A stretch of DNA of 34,134 bases from Nitrospirota bacterium (GTDB taxonomy: Bacteria; Nitrospirota; Thermodesulfovibrionia; UBA6902), in contig JACRPZ010000017.1 in NCBI GenBank assembly GCA_016222905.1, positions 68,319 through 102,452 on the forward strand, given 5' to 3'. This document shows positions 1 through 7,304 of the stretch, piece after piece. Positions within the stretch are counted from its first letter, which is position 1. Each line of letters opens with the position of its first letter. The notes under the pieces are model-generated. The model did no database searches. It was not told the origin of the DNA and was given only the letters and a program-made list of their open reading frames with translations. The position numbers were made by a program, and so were the translations under genes.

Positions 1-92
1 GTCGAACTGGAGCTGCTGCTGCATCCTGCGACAGTAATGAGAAGAGCCATTAATATTGCAATAATAGGCCACCTTTTTTTTATCTGTGACAT
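1..92 (-). CDS. Putative lipoprotein, N-terminal fragment cut by window edge
   Basis: The reading frame begins at an ATG (complement 90-92) and runs off the left edge, giving about 30 residues. It starts MSQIKKRWP, continues with a hydrophobic helix, and then has the lipobox VAGC followed by a run of serines, which is a textbook signal-peptidase II signal. A strong ribosome site GGGAGGTG lies 6-7 bases upstream (complement 99-106). The ATG overlaps the end of the pentaheme cytochrome gene by 13 bases, so the two are probably translationally coupled. It is the third gene of the barrel-cytochrome operon. The mature protein is outside the window, so its function is unknown; another electron-transfer component is possible but only a guess from position. 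Confidence 0.75.
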   Translation of the reverse strand, partial: MSQIKKRWPIIAILMALLITVAGCSSSSSS

Positions 93-523
93 GTGAGACA
101 CCTCCCGTTGTTATTACGGCCATGGCACCTGAAACAGGGCGCCGGGTTGATCTTGCCGTCGATCTGATGCTGGGTAAGGTAATCCCCTCTGTGGGGAAGC
201 GACCTTTCAGGAGAATTTAAAAATTTATCGCTCGGCTTGAGTTCTTCCTTATGTGCATGACAATCAGAGCAGAATGATTCCTTATGGCACATACCGCAGG
301 TATTTTTCTGTTGTGCTGCGTAAAATTTGTGTCTCGTAATATAGTCTGATGAATGATCTAAAGCGTCCCGGCCGTCACTGTGGCATACGCTGCATATGAC
401 TGGGGCTGTGACTTCCGCGGGGTGCCGCTTAGAAATGCTCTTCTCCGGAGCGCACGCGTACACCACCGGGATAAGAACCAGAAGCATGAAAAGTATAATA
501 TTCTTCAGCGTTGTATATCTCAT
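80..523 (-). CDS. Pentaheme c-type cytochrome lipoprotein
   Basis: The 147-residue protein has a basic N-terminus, a hydrophobic helix and a likely lipobox (VYAC, Cys24), so it is probably lipid-anchored in the periplasm or outer membrane. Five CxxCH heme-attachment motifs are visible in order: CSVCH, CGMCH, CSDCH, CFRCH and CLTCH (the last near the C-terminus). Many additional His residues (DHSSD, RHKF, PHRGD, TQHQ) could be distal axial ligands. It starts 3 bases after the stop of the barrel gene, with GGGGGTG as ribosome site, and overlaps the next lipoprotein gene. The role is presumably electron transfer across or near the outer membrane. I do not recognise a named family; the small size and dense hemes resemble periplasmic multiheme shuttles. 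Confidence 0.88.
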   Translation of the reverse strand: MRYTTLKNIILFMLLVLIPVVYACAPEKSISKRHPAEVTAPVICSVCHSDGRDALDHSSDYITRHKFYAAQQKNTCGMCHKESFCSDCHAHKEELKPSDKFLNSPERSLPHRGDYLTQHQIDGKINPAPCFRCHGRNNNGRCLTCHR

Positions 524-526
524 TGA

Positions 527-1789
527 TTACACCCCCTTCTTTGCCTGCGGCATTATGTCGAATTTGTAGATAAGCTTAAAGAAGCCCCTGATGTCCTTGT
601 CATAATACGGATTTCTGGAGTATGAGGCATCAGCCTCCAGCCTCAACTGTCTTGAAATATCATAGCCGATACCGGCCAAAACCGAAGTGGCGGTTTTGCG
701 TATGTTTATCTCCTCGTCATATTTCACGAAAAATGAGTCAAGAACAACATCGAATTTACCGGTGCGGTTATGTACATAGGCCCTGTATTCATTATATTTC
801 AACCGTTCAGTATCGCCGTCCATCCTGTGGAATCCAAGACCCACGCTGCTTGATTCGAACACTTTATAGGACAGCTTCCCACCATAATAATTAGCGGTGC
901 CGGCAATATCATAGCTGCAATTTTTATAATCGGCCGTCACTATAAGCTTGCTGTTCATGGTGTATTGACCGTCTGCTCCTACGATGAGCGCCTTTTCGTC
1001 AGGGTCTATAATGTCAGGTGAAAATCTGAACGCTCCCGAAGTAGCCGCAGAAAAGAAGGTCTTATAATTAATCCACGACGCCATTGGAGTTATAGTAAAA
1101 CCGCTGAAAGGACCGATTGCGACTTTATAGGAATGGTCCTGCCAGTCCGATTGTTCCGAACTGTATGAGGATTTTCCAACCAGTTGGATCTTATCGGCAG
1201 GCCGATACCATAAATCGACACCCTCTTCTTCCCTTTCAAAAGAAGCGTCTCCATTTTCCTTGAGATAGGAAAACCCGACCTGGTATAGGTCCGGAATTCC
1301 ATGACTTAGACGCGCGCCGTAAATGAAATCCCCGTTGCCATCGAGATAGTCAGTTTCCACAGGACTTCCGGCATAGCCTGAAACAGCAAAGCCGCGCTGC
1401 AGATCGGTCTTTGCATAAATGCCGTCAACATGCTCAGCAGCTACTCCCTCAAATACCATAAGCCGTCCGAGATTTGCTATTGTGTTACTCGTGTCCTTTC
1501 TAAGACTGAGGTAGGCATATTGAATGTCTCTGTCAAATCTCTTGTCGAAGCTCTTATCCGCCAAGTCCTGTGAGAGCCATCCACCGAAATGAAAGGAGAC
1601 ATCATTATGTTCTATTCCATCAAGGTTGAAATCAAGGTACTCATAAAGGGGAATGAGCCTTGAAGAATCAAAAGCCTCCCTGTCCGTCAGGTAGGTCCTT
1701 GATTCACCGGATAGTGTAACGGCTGACGCAATTACCGGCGATAAAACAAGAAAAAGCACTGCCACAAATGTTCGAAAGAAACTCCCCAT
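527..1789 (-). CDS. Outer-membrane beta-barrel (porin-like) protein
   Basis: The 420-residue product has a clear signal peptide (MGSFFRTF, hydrophobic core, cleavage near ASAV). The mature part alternates polar and aromatic residues in short amphipathic strands with Gly/Tyr/Asp-rich turns, which is typical of a transmembrane beta barrel. The last residues are KKGV rather than a terminal Phe, but the strand ending in LIYKF is close to the end. No heme motifs occur in it. It is the first gene of an operon with a pentaheme lipoprotein directly downstream, an order reminiscent of porin-cytochrome electron conduits (a barrel holding a multiheme cytochrome). That function is inference; a plain porin or a structural Omp is the alternative. 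Start ATG is preceded by GAGAGGGGG. Confidence 0.75.
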   Translation of the reverse strand: MGSFFRTFVAVLFLVLSPVIASAVTLSGESRTYLTDREAFDSSRLIPLYEYLDFNLDGIEHNDVSFHFGGWLSQDLADKSFDKRFDRDIQYAYLSLRKDTSNTIANLGRLMVFEGVAAEHVDGIYAKTDLQRGFAVSGYAGSPVETDYLDGNGDFIYGARLSHGIPDLYQVGFSYLKENGDASFEREEEGVDLWYRPADKIQLVGKSSYSSEQSDWQDHSYKVAIGPFSGFTITPMASWINYKTFFSAATSGAFRFSPDIIDPDEKALIVGADGQYTMNSKLIVTADYKNCSYDIAGTANYYGGKLSYKVFESSSVGLGFHRMDGDTERLKYNEYRAYVHNRTGKFDVVLDSFFVKYDEEINIRKTATSVLAGIGYDISRQLRLEADASYSRNPYYDKDIRGFFKLIYKFDIMPQAKKGV

Positions 1790-1842
1790 GTCTAAATTCC
1801 CCCTCTCGTGATTTGTCTGATCAACTTCTCAGAGAATATATA

Positions 1843-1890
1843 TATAAACGTTTATAAGAACCATTATATCAACTTGATTCTGCTTGTCAA
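1843..1890 (-). promoter_or_regulatory. Sigma-70 type promoter with palindrome at +1 for the barrel-cytochrome operon
   Basis: On the minus strand a perfect TTGACA (1885-1890) is followed after 16 bases by a perfect TATAAT (1863-1868). Directly downstream, where transcription should start, lies the perfect 14-bp palindrome TATAAACGTTTATA (1843-1856). The leader from the predicted start to the ATG at 1789 is about 65 bases. The palindrome is well placed to act as a repressor operator. Confidence 0.75.
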
Positions 1891-1901
1891 GCTTTTTTGT
1901 G

Positions 1902-1921
1902 GGTTAACTATTGGTTAACTA
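1902..1921. repeat. Two-copy tandem GGTTAACTA with 11-bp period
   Basis: GGTTAACTA occurs at 1902-1910 and again at 1913-1921, separated by TT, so the copies sit about one helical turn apart on the same DNA face. They lie between the divergent promoters of the cytochrome operon and the radical SAM gene. A protein-binding role is possible; chance in AT-rich DNA is the alternative. Confidence 0.4.
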
Positions 1922-1995
1922 CAACCGTCTTGCTTCCTAATAGTCTTCCGATGTAAGATTCAAGACTCGTCCATATACATTGATTCTTTGCACCG

Positions 1996-2023
1996 TTGTT
2001 TCTTACGGTTTTAGTGGTATACT
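1996..2023 (+). promoter_or_regulatory. Probable promoter of the radical SAM gene
   Basis: TTGTTT (1996-2001) and TATACT (2018-2023) are separated by 16 bases. The predicted start is about 20 bases before the ATG at 2050. No regulator site is evident apart from the upstream tandem repeat. Confidence 0.45.
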
Positions 2024-2049
2024 TATACTATAAATTTGAGGAGTTGTTC

Positions 2050-3564
2050 ATGAAAGTTTTGCTCATATATCCGGAATACCCGGATACTTTCTGGAGTTTT
2101 TCTTACGCACTGAAGTTCACTTCGAAAAAGGCTGCGTATCCGCCCCTCGGACTGCTTACCGTGGCCGCCATGCTCCCGCCTGAATGGGACAAAAGAGTTG
2201 TGGACATGAATGTCCGGAAGCTTAAGGACAAGGATATTCTGTGGGCCGATTATGTATTTCTCAGCGCTATGTCCATCCAGAAGGAATCTGTTAAATCCGT
2301 ACTCGCCAGATGCAAGGAGCTTGGCGTAAAGGTTGTGGCAGGCGGCCCCATTTTTACCAATGACAGCGAAGAGTTCGGAGAAGTGGACTACCTGGTGCTC
2401 AATGAGGCAGAGATAACGCTGCCGTTTTTTCTTAGCGATCTAAAAGAAGGAAGGCCGAAACGTCTCTATGCAACCGCTGAAAAAGCCGACATAACGAAAA
2501 CTCCAATTCCCCTATGGGAACTGATAGATATGAATAAGTATTCTTCCATGAACATACAGTATTCCAGGGGTTGTCCATTTGACTGTGAGTTCTGCAATAT
2601 CACATCGCTCTACGGCCGCGTCCCAAGGACAAAGGAGAGCGGGCAGCTTATTGCTGAACTGGAGAAGATATACTCCCTCGGATGGAGAGAGGGGGTATTC
2701 TTTGTTGACGACAACTTCATAGGCAATAAAAAGAAGCTTAAGGACAAGATACTCCCGTCACTTATACAATGGATGAAGGCGCGAAAGCACCCTTTCTACT
2801 TTTCGACAGAGGCATCCATCAATATAGCTGACGACGAGGAACTTATGAGGATGATGGCGCAAGCGGAGTTCATAATGGTCTTTGTTGGCATAGAGACGCC
2901 GCATGATGAAAGCCTCATAGAATGCGACAAAGTACAGAACAGGAACCGCGACCTTATAGCCAGTGTCAAAAAGATTCAGGACTTCGGACTGGAGGTACAG
3001 GCAGGTTTTATTGTGGGGTTCGATCAGGATCCTGCTTCGATCTTCGAGAAGATGATAACCTTCATCCAGAAGAGCGGGATAGTGACGGCCATGGTGGGGC
3101 TGCTGAACGCGCCGCGTGGCACAAAACTCTATGAGCGTCTGGTAACAGAGAAGAGGATGTTAAAGACGGCGACCGGAGACAACACAGACCTTTCCATGAA
3201 CTTCGTTCCCAAGATGAGTTATGAAAAGCTTATCAAGGGGTACAGGCATATCATAGAGACCATTTATTCCCCCAAGCATTTTCACAAGAGGGTCAAACGT
3301 TTCATGAAGGATTACCAGCCTGTGCAGAAAAAGGTAGTGCAGATGCGGTACAGTTACTGGAAGGCCGCCTTAAAGTCCGTCTTCATATTGGGGGTAGTCG
3401 GAAAGGAGCGTTTCTACTATTGGAGGCTCGTCACATGGTCTCTCTTTAGGAGACCCAAGCTGCTGCCGATGGCCGTGACCTTCTCCATTTACGGCTATCA
3501 TTTCAGGAAGATATTCGAGAGACACTTCAGGAGGATGGAGAAGGGAAATTGGGGTCAGACGTGA
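2050..3564 (+). CDS. Cobalamin-dependent (class B type) radical SAM protein
   Basis: I chose ATG 2050 because GAGGAG sits 6 bases before it; the upstream in-frame ATG at 1996 lies inside the promoter. The 504-residue protein has an N-terminal B12-binding-like Rossmann domain (about 1-140, MKVLLIYPEYP, VVAGGP), then the radical SAM core with the [4Fe-4S] cluster motif Cys175-x3-Cys179-x2-Cys182 (RGCPFDCEFC), and glycine-rich SAM-contact segments (VGIETP, AGFIVGFD). The C-terminal 150 residues are basic and aromatic, as in the DUF4070 group. Relatives include the HpnP/HpnR hopanoid methylases, and the N-terminal pattern (DTFWSF, LKF, KKA.YPPLGLLTVAA) strongly recalls that group. The true substrate cannot be read from the sequence. 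Radical methylation of a lipid or other hydrophobic substrate is the leading guess. Confidence 0.85.
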   Translation: MKVLLIYPEYPDTFWSFSYALKFTSKKAAYPPLGLLTVAAMLPPEWDKRVVDMNVRKLKDKDILWADYVFLSAMSIQKESVKSVLARCKELGVKVVAGGPIFTNDSEEFGEVDYLVLNEAEITLPFFLSDLKEGRPKRLYATAEKADITKTPIPLWELIDMNKYSSMNIQYSRGCPFDCEFCNITSLYGRVPRTKESGQLIAELEKIYSLGWREGVFFVDDNFIGNKKKLKDKILPSLIQWMKARKHPFYFSTEASINIADDEELMRMMAQAEFIMVFVGIETPHDESLIECDKVQNRNRDLIASVKKIQDFGLEVQAGFIVGFDQDPASIFEKMITFIQKSGIVTAMVGLLNAPRGTKLYERLVTEKRMLKTATGDNTDLSMNFVPKMSYEKLIKGYRHIIETIYSPKHFHKRVKRFMKDYQPVQKKVVQMRYSYWKAALKSVFILGVVGKERFYYWRLVTWSLFRRPKLLPMAVTFSIYGYHFRKIFERHFRRMEKGNWGQT

Positions 3565-3627
3565 GCCTGTCCTGACCTTTTCTCCATTACCCTCGGCTTA
3601 TCCTTTCAATCTTTGCAGCAACTGAAA

Positions 3628-3657
3628 TTGACATCGGCGAAGGATACCAGTTATTAT
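3628..3657 (+). promoter_or_regulatory. Promoter of the histone-H1-like gene
   Basis: TTGACA (3628-3633) and TATTAT (3652-3657) are separated by 18 bases. The predicted leader is about 45 bases and ends in a strong AGGAGGAG ribosome site. Confidence 0.6.
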
Positions 3658-3709
3658 TCGGGCAAGTCTTTAGGCATCCGGGAAAAAACAGATTATTTTA
3701 GGAGGAGAC

Positions 3710-3907
3710 ATGTTCAAGAAGAAGACGGTGAAGCAGAAAGTGGAAAAAGCAGTGAAGAAGGCTGTAAAGAAAGCCGTAAAAAAGGCGAAGAAGGTCGAGA
3801 AAAAAGTAGTGAAGAAAGTCGAAAAGAAGTTCAAGGCCGTCAAGAAGACCGTTGTGAAGAAAACCTCTTCAGCGGTAAAGGCGGCAAAGAAGAAGATTGC
3901 CAGGTAG
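3710..3907 (+). CDS. Small lysine-rich histone H1-like DNA-binding protein
   Basis: The 65-residue protein is almost entirely Lys, Ala and Val in KKAVKKA-type repeats, with a few Phe/Thr/Ser. This is the composition of bacterial histone-H1-like and AlgP-type C-terminal tails that bind DNA or polyanions nonspecifically. AGGAGGAG lies a few bases before the ATG, and a good promoter lies upstream, so I prefer this frame over the longer overlapping frames on both strands, which have no ribosome site. It is monocistronic: a hairpin follows 17 bases after the stop. Roles in nucleoid compaction or polyphosphate/RNA binding are possible and not distinguishable here. Confidence 0.82.
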   Translation: MFKKKTVKQKVEKAVKKAVKKAVKKAKKVEKKVVKKVEKKFKAVKKTVVKKTSSAVKAAKKKIAR

Positions 3908-3923
3908 CCTCCAATAGGCATTC

Positions 3924-3946
3924 GGGGCTGGCCTCTCGCCGGCCCC
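3924..3946. terminator. GC-rich hairpin after the H1-like gene
   Basis: GGGGCTGGC (3924-3932) pairs with GCCGGCCCC (3938-3946) over nine base pairs (one G-U on one strand) with a five-base loop. It lies between the convergent H1-like and NapH-like genes. There is no long U tract on either side, so it may be a weak or factor-assisted terminator. Confidence 0.5.
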
Positions 3947-4028
3947 TTCATATAGCCGATCAATACACGCAGACGAGAAAAGCAAATAGGGAAATTCCAA
4001 AAGTATAACCTTTTAATGAACTTCTGTA

Positions 4029-5063
4029 CTATAGTTTCCCTTGGTACTGCTTTTCCCTGTTACGCAAGTGCTCCTCTCTGCTTACATCAAATCCGAAAGA
4101 GACCTTTAGCGCTTCATTGGGGCACACACTGGTGCATGTCATACAGATAACACACTCAGACGATGTAATACGGCGATCTGCCTTGATATATTCCGTCAGA
4201 CTGACATCCATTGGGCAAAAGATCTCACATGTTTTGCAATCTGTGCATTTATTCTTTTCTGCGCTTATTTTCGTAAGGGAAAACCTCGAACCTATCTTAA
4301 AGAAACCAACGATCGGACATAGATATTTGCAGAATGCCCTGTTGTCGCGAATGATGAAGGCAAGTAATATCCCAAAGAAATAATATCCGATGTTACCGGC
4401 AACAAACCAATGAAGCTCGGGAATATGCCACGTGCTTGAATATACACGAATATTCATCGGATTAACGTCCTTGTATTTCACAATTCCGAGCGTATCGGAA
4501 AGACCGTAATTAAAATGATACACAAGCGTAAATACAACGACCGCAACCAATATAAAATGTATGTAACGGAGATGTCCCCAGCGGCCGGATACCCTTCCCG
4601 GGGACTTCTTCCACGGCAGCAGATCAAGGACGGCAGTTGTCCAGCAAGCCCATCCGCACCAGCCCCGGTTCAAAACAAGAGGCCCGATTATCTTTGCAAT
4701 CGAGTAATGCAGAACCGAGGCTGCTGACATGCCTGCAAGAAGCCAGAACCAGAAACCCTCGATCTGCATATTCTCAGGCTGAATAACGCCAAATCCAAGG
4801 TAGATAAGTCCCATGCCCAGACCAAAGAAGAGATAGCCACCCACAAGGACTTGCGACAGCCTTCTTGCCCAATGTTTATGCTTCCGAGGTAAAAGAGGCC
4901 AAAGCCCCATTCCAAGCATGAGGGAACCGCCTATAATAGAGAAGTTGTAAAGATAAAAAATTATGCCGGTCTTTAGCCAAAGCCCTACTGCAATAGAGGC
5001 GAACATAGCGCCCACGACCAGCATAAGGTTGAAATCTGATAATTTTATTTTGCGTTTTGGCAT
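4029..5063 (-). CDS. NapH/CcoG-like membrane polyferredoxin
   Basis: The 344-residue inner-membrane protein has about six hydrophobic helices in its first 250 residues. It carries the membrane-embedded cysteine motifs GWCGWACW (after the fourth helix) and FCKYLCP, typical of NapH/NosR/CcoG-family electron carriers. The C-terminal cytoplasmic part has two classical 4Fe-4S motifs, CTDCKTCEIFCP and CVICMTCTSVCP. The family transfers electrons between quinol and periplasmic or cytoplasmic acceptors, or helps metal-center assembly. No nap, nos or cco structural genes lie next to it, so the partner is unknown. It is a single gene, convergent with the H1-like gene and divergent from the glyoxalase-fold gene. 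The start has no obvious Shine-Dalgarno sequence. Confidence 0.85.
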   Translation of the reverse strand: MPKRKIKLSDFNLMLVVGAMFASIAVGLWLKTGIIFYLYNFSIIGGSLMLGMGLWPLLPRKHKHWARRLSQVLVGGYLFFGLGMGLIYLGFGVIQPENMQIEGFWFWLLAGMSAASVLHYSIAKIIGPLVLNRGWCGWACWTTAVLDLLPWKKSPGRVSGRWGHLRYIHFILVAVVVFTLVYHFNYGLSDTLGIVKYKDVNPMNIRVYSSTWHIPELHWFVAGNIGYYFFGILLAFIIRDNRAFCKYLCPIVGFFKIGSRFSLTKISAEKNKCTDCKTCEIFCPMDVSLTEYIKADRRITSSECVICMTCTSVCPNEALKVSFGFDVSREEHLRNREKQYQGKL

Positions 5064-5220
5064 AAGTCTATTATTTTATCATCAGCGAATAGTATATATT
5101 CCACATTATAACTTAATTAAAAAATGAGCATAAAGTAGCATGAAAAGTGGTGATGGAGAGGCAGGGAAAGCAAGCCTCCGCCTCTTTGTATTCTTGAGCC
5201 AGTATAATATGGGCGATAGG

Positions 5221-5248
5221 TTGACAGAAGGAATATACCTGCTATACT
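5221..5248 (+). promoter_or_regulatory. Promoter of the glyoxalase-fold gene, with leader stem-loop
   Basis: A perfect TTGACA (5221-5226) is followed after 16 bases by TATACT (5243-5248). The leader of about 100 bases holds a stable hairpin, CTGCGG / CCGCAG (5308-5325, extendable by two pairs), before the ribosome site GAGGAGG (5343-5349). Confidence 0.65.
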
Positions 5249-5355
5249 TTGATTATAAATGGACAGCGAGCGAATGTAATAGAAATAAATTCCTTAAATT
5301 AGATTCTCTGCGGTCTCTGCCGCAGGGAAGATCAATAACCTTGAGGAGGCGAATT

Positions 5356-5715
5356 ATGGCAAATCCATTTGTTCATGTTGAATTGCAGACGAAAGATTTA
5401 GACAAATCAAAGAAGTTCTACGCAGGTATGTTCGACTGGAAGCTGGAAGAAATTCCGGGCATGGGCTACACGATTATCAGCGTCGGAGATGGGACCGGAG
5501 GAGGAATGATGAAGAACCCTGTTCCAGGCGTTCCTGACAATTGGCTTCCGTATATCCTGGTTGATGACGTTGCAGCCTCGACAAAAAAGGCGCAGGCCCT
5601 CGGGGCGACGATCTGCAAGGATGTCACCGAGGTCCCGAACATGGGGTGGTTCAGCGTAATCACAGATCCGACCGGCGCTGCTTTTGGGCTTTGGCAGATG
5701 AAAGCAGGGAAGTAA
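5356..5715 (+). CDS. Glyoxalase/VOC-fold protein
   Basis: The start is ATG 5356, chosen for GAGGAGG six bases upstream; the open frame extends 5' to 5140 but that part overlaps the promoter and looks noncoding. The 119-residue protein begins FVHVELQTKDLDKSKKFY and ends DPTGAAFGLWQ, the first and last beta-alpha-beta-beta-beta elements of a VOC domain. His8, near the start, and a Gly-rich loop (DGTGGG) are present. Members of this subgroup are usually annotated as VOC family or glyoxalase/bleomycin-resistance proteins; the substrate cannot be assigned. It is monocistronic with its own promoter. Confidence 0.85.
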   Translation: MANPFVHVELQTKDLDKSKKFYAGMFDWKLEEIPGMGYTIISVGDGTGGGMMKNPVPGVPDNWLPYILVDDVAASTKKAQALGATICKDVTEVPNMGWFSVITDPTGAAFGLWQMKAGK

Positions 5716-5827
5716 AAAAGGTCAAAGGGCTTGAAACGGCTGTACGTTTTCATGAGCTTGCCGGTTCAGGGATTAAAAAATGGGTCGTGCCTTCAAGATT
5801 CATTTAAAAGCAGGTCTGGGAGGTTCA

Positions 5828-6151
5828 TTATCTTTTATCGGAAGTGAAGTAATCTCCCAATAGCCCTCTGCTGTGTTCGTCTTCATGGCAATATGCGCAG
5901 AGATTTTCCCAGTTTGATCCGTCAGGGGGATTATTTTTATGATCTCCATCTTTGTGGTGAACAGTCAGAAGATTCTGATTCTTAAGGTCAAACTCACGTC
6001 CGCATTTGGCGCATATGAGCCCGTGGATTTTTAGCGATTGTTGTCTGTAATTGCCGGAGAATGAACTGCTCTGCTTCAGCTCTTTTACAATATCTGCAAC
6101 AGACCTGGTGTTTGCTCCTTTTTTGACTTTTATAGGGCGTTTATTTCTCAT
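5828..6151 (-). CDS. yajD: YajD-like HNH nuclease
   Basis: The 107-residue protein matches the YajD pattern: Y(R)QQSLKI, then CAKCGREF, LTVHHKDGDHKNNP, DGSNWENLCAYCHEDEHS. The two CxxC pairs should hold structural zinc, and the HH/N/H residues form the HNH beta-beta-alpha metal nuclease center. YajD proteins are small, widely conserved and poorly characterised; nicking of DNA is presumed from the fold. It is the last gene of the minus-strand glycan array, 5 bases after the SemiSWEET gene, and probably co-transcribed by position only. Confidence 0.88.
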   Translation of the reverse strand: MRNKRPIKVKKGANTRSVADIVKELKQSSSFSGNYRQQSLKIHGLICAKCGREFDLKNQNLLTVHHKDGDHKNNPPDGSNWENLCAYCHEDEHSRGLLGDYFTSDKR

Positions 6152-6156
6152 ATCGT

Positions 6157-6420
6157 TTATCCGTACTTAATTTTAAAGATCAATATAATCAATGCAAGAA
6201 GCATACTTAATGCGTTCGCTAAAATTACCGGAGGGGCTTCAATTAATACGCCGTAAATTATCCATAGCAGCATGCCTGATATGAGGATAATATACATTGC
6301 CATTGAAATATCTTTTGTCTCTCTTGTCTTGAAGGTTTTAATGACTTGAGGCAATAATGAAATGGTCGTACATGCCCCGGCAATTAAGCCGATAACAGCT
6401 GTGTAATTTATATTCATCAT
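6157..6420 (-). CDS. SemiSWEET-type PQ-loop sugar transporter
   Basis: The 87-residue protein has three transmembrane helices and the conserved Pro-Gln of the PQ loop (SLLPQVIKTF), with KTRETKDIS after helix 1 and Asn69 in helix 3. These are hallmarks of bacterial SemiSWEETs, which dimerise to form a passive sugar carrier in the inner membrane. Its start codon overlaps the stop of the GT2 gene (ATGA at 6417-6420), giving translational coupling. In this context a role in supplying or recycling a sugar for glycan assembly is an inference. Confidence 0.85.
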   Translation of the reverse strand: MMNINYTAVIGLIAGACTTISLLPQVIKTFKTRETKDISMAMYIILISGMLLWIIYGVLIEAPPVILANALSMLLALIILIFKIKYG

Positions 6421-7130
6421 ATGGCATTCTTTTCAGGAGAATAAAACATATTCCCAAATACAGCCTTTAAAATCCTGTATCCTATGATAAATATGCCTTT
6501 TATATTTCCTGTAAATTTTGACTTGCCTGTTCCCATCCTGTAACTCACCGGCACCTCTTTAATCTTCAGCCCGCAACTGACGGCCTTTGCCTGCATCTCA
6601 ACGGTCCATCCAAGGTTGTCATTCATATCCAGTTGCAGGAGTTTTTTAAACTTTATCGCCCTGAATGGGCCGAGGTCTGTATATTTGAACCCGTAGAGAA
6701 TGCTTATTAAGGTCGTTGCAAGCAGGTTGCCGAAGCGGACCGGAAAACGAAGCGCCCCTTTCTGAGCTTGTCCCATCACCCTTGAGCCGAGAACAAGATC
6801 ATAATCCTCTTTTATCATAGGTTCAATAAGCCTCTTTATTTCATCCGGATAGTCGCTGTAATTGCCGTCAAGAAAGACCACAATGTCTGGACTCTTTGCC
6901 TTGAGATACTCAATTCCTTTGAGGCAGGGATACCCGTAGCCTCTTCTTGTCTCGGACAGGACGGTTGCCCCCAATTCTTTTGCTATCTCAGGCGTTCTGT
7001 CGCTGCTTCCGTTGTCAACTACAACAACTTCGTCTACTAAATCCGCAGGAATATCATTAAGAACAAGAGGCAGGGTCTTCTCTTCATTAAGCACCGGTAT
7101 TATTACGGCGATCTTCTCGTCATGCTTCAT
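6417..7130 (-). CDS. GT2 glycosyltransferase, Dpm1/polyprenyl-phosphate type
   Basis: The 237-residue protein has the GT-A fold order: VIIPVLNEEKTL, VVVDNGSSDRTPEIA, then the metal-binding region VVFLDGNYSDYPDE, and a conserved GSRVMG loop. There are hydrophobic stretches but no long C-terminal membrane domain, so it resembles single-domain dolichol-phosphate mannose synthase and related bacterial enzymes. These make polyprenyl-phosphate sugars that GT-C enzymes then use. The GT-C gene at 7301-9292 lies just upstream in the same operon, which supports a donor-acceptor pair. The 51-aa membrane protein sits between the two. The sugar is not predictable. Confidence 0.85.
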   Translation of the reverse strand: MKHDEKIAVIIPVLNEEKTLPLVLNDIPADLVDEVVVVDNGSSDRTPEIAKELGATVLSETRRGYGYPCLKGIEYLKAKSPDIVVFLDGNYSDYPDEIKRLIEPMIKEDYDLVLGSRVMGQAQKGALRFPVRFGNLLATTLISILYGFKYTDLGPFRAIKFKKLLQLDMNDNLGWTVEMQAKAVSCGLKIKEVPVSYRMGTGKSKFTGNIKGIFIIGYRILKAVFGNMFYSPEKNAI

Positions 7131-7148
7131 GCTTTTCTCATTTTAGTA

Positions 7149-7304
7149 TTAAGAGACTATGACTCTCCACATCTCTTTCCACCATTTTAATTGATTCTCT
7201 ATGAATAATGCTCTCTCAGGGACTGTGAAATATATCACAGCCAGTATCACTATTATTATTATGTACAAAATAAAATATATATCTTTTCTGCCTTCTGACT
7301 TCAT
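7149..7304 (-). CDS. 51-aa single-span membrane protein, unannotated
   Basis: The ATG at complement 7302-7304 overlaps the stop of the GT-C gene as ATGA, with GGGAGA just before it, and the frame stays open to TAA at 7149. The peptide begins MKSEGRKDIYFILY, has one very hydrophobic helix (about residues 9-26) and a short tail rich in Trp and charge (LKWWKEMWRV). It is translationally coupled to the GT-C gene and ends 18 bases before the Dpm1-like gene. I do not recognise a family. By position it could be a stabilising membrane subunit for the neighbouring glycosyltransferases, loosely like Dpm2/Dpm3 in eukaryotes; this is speculation. Confidence 0.7.
   Translation of the reverse strand: MKSEGRKDIYFILYIIIIVILAVIYFTVPERALFIENQLKWWKEMWRVIVS

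Noticed and set aside
3613-4008. 131-aa plus-strand frame and 97-aa minus-strand frame over the H1-like gene
   Set aside because: Both are by-products of the repetitive AAG/AAA codon pattern; neither has a ribosome site, while the 65-aa frame does.
5140-5355. N-terminal extension of the glyoxalase-fold protein
   Set aside because: It spans a strong promoter and a leader hairpin, and the domain begins at the ATG preceded by GAGGAGG.
5716-5827. Open stretch after the glyoxalase-fold gene reading KGLETAVRFHELAG and KKWVVPSRF
   Set aside because: It looks protein-like and may be the end of a lost gene, but it has no start, no ribosome site and no family I recognise.
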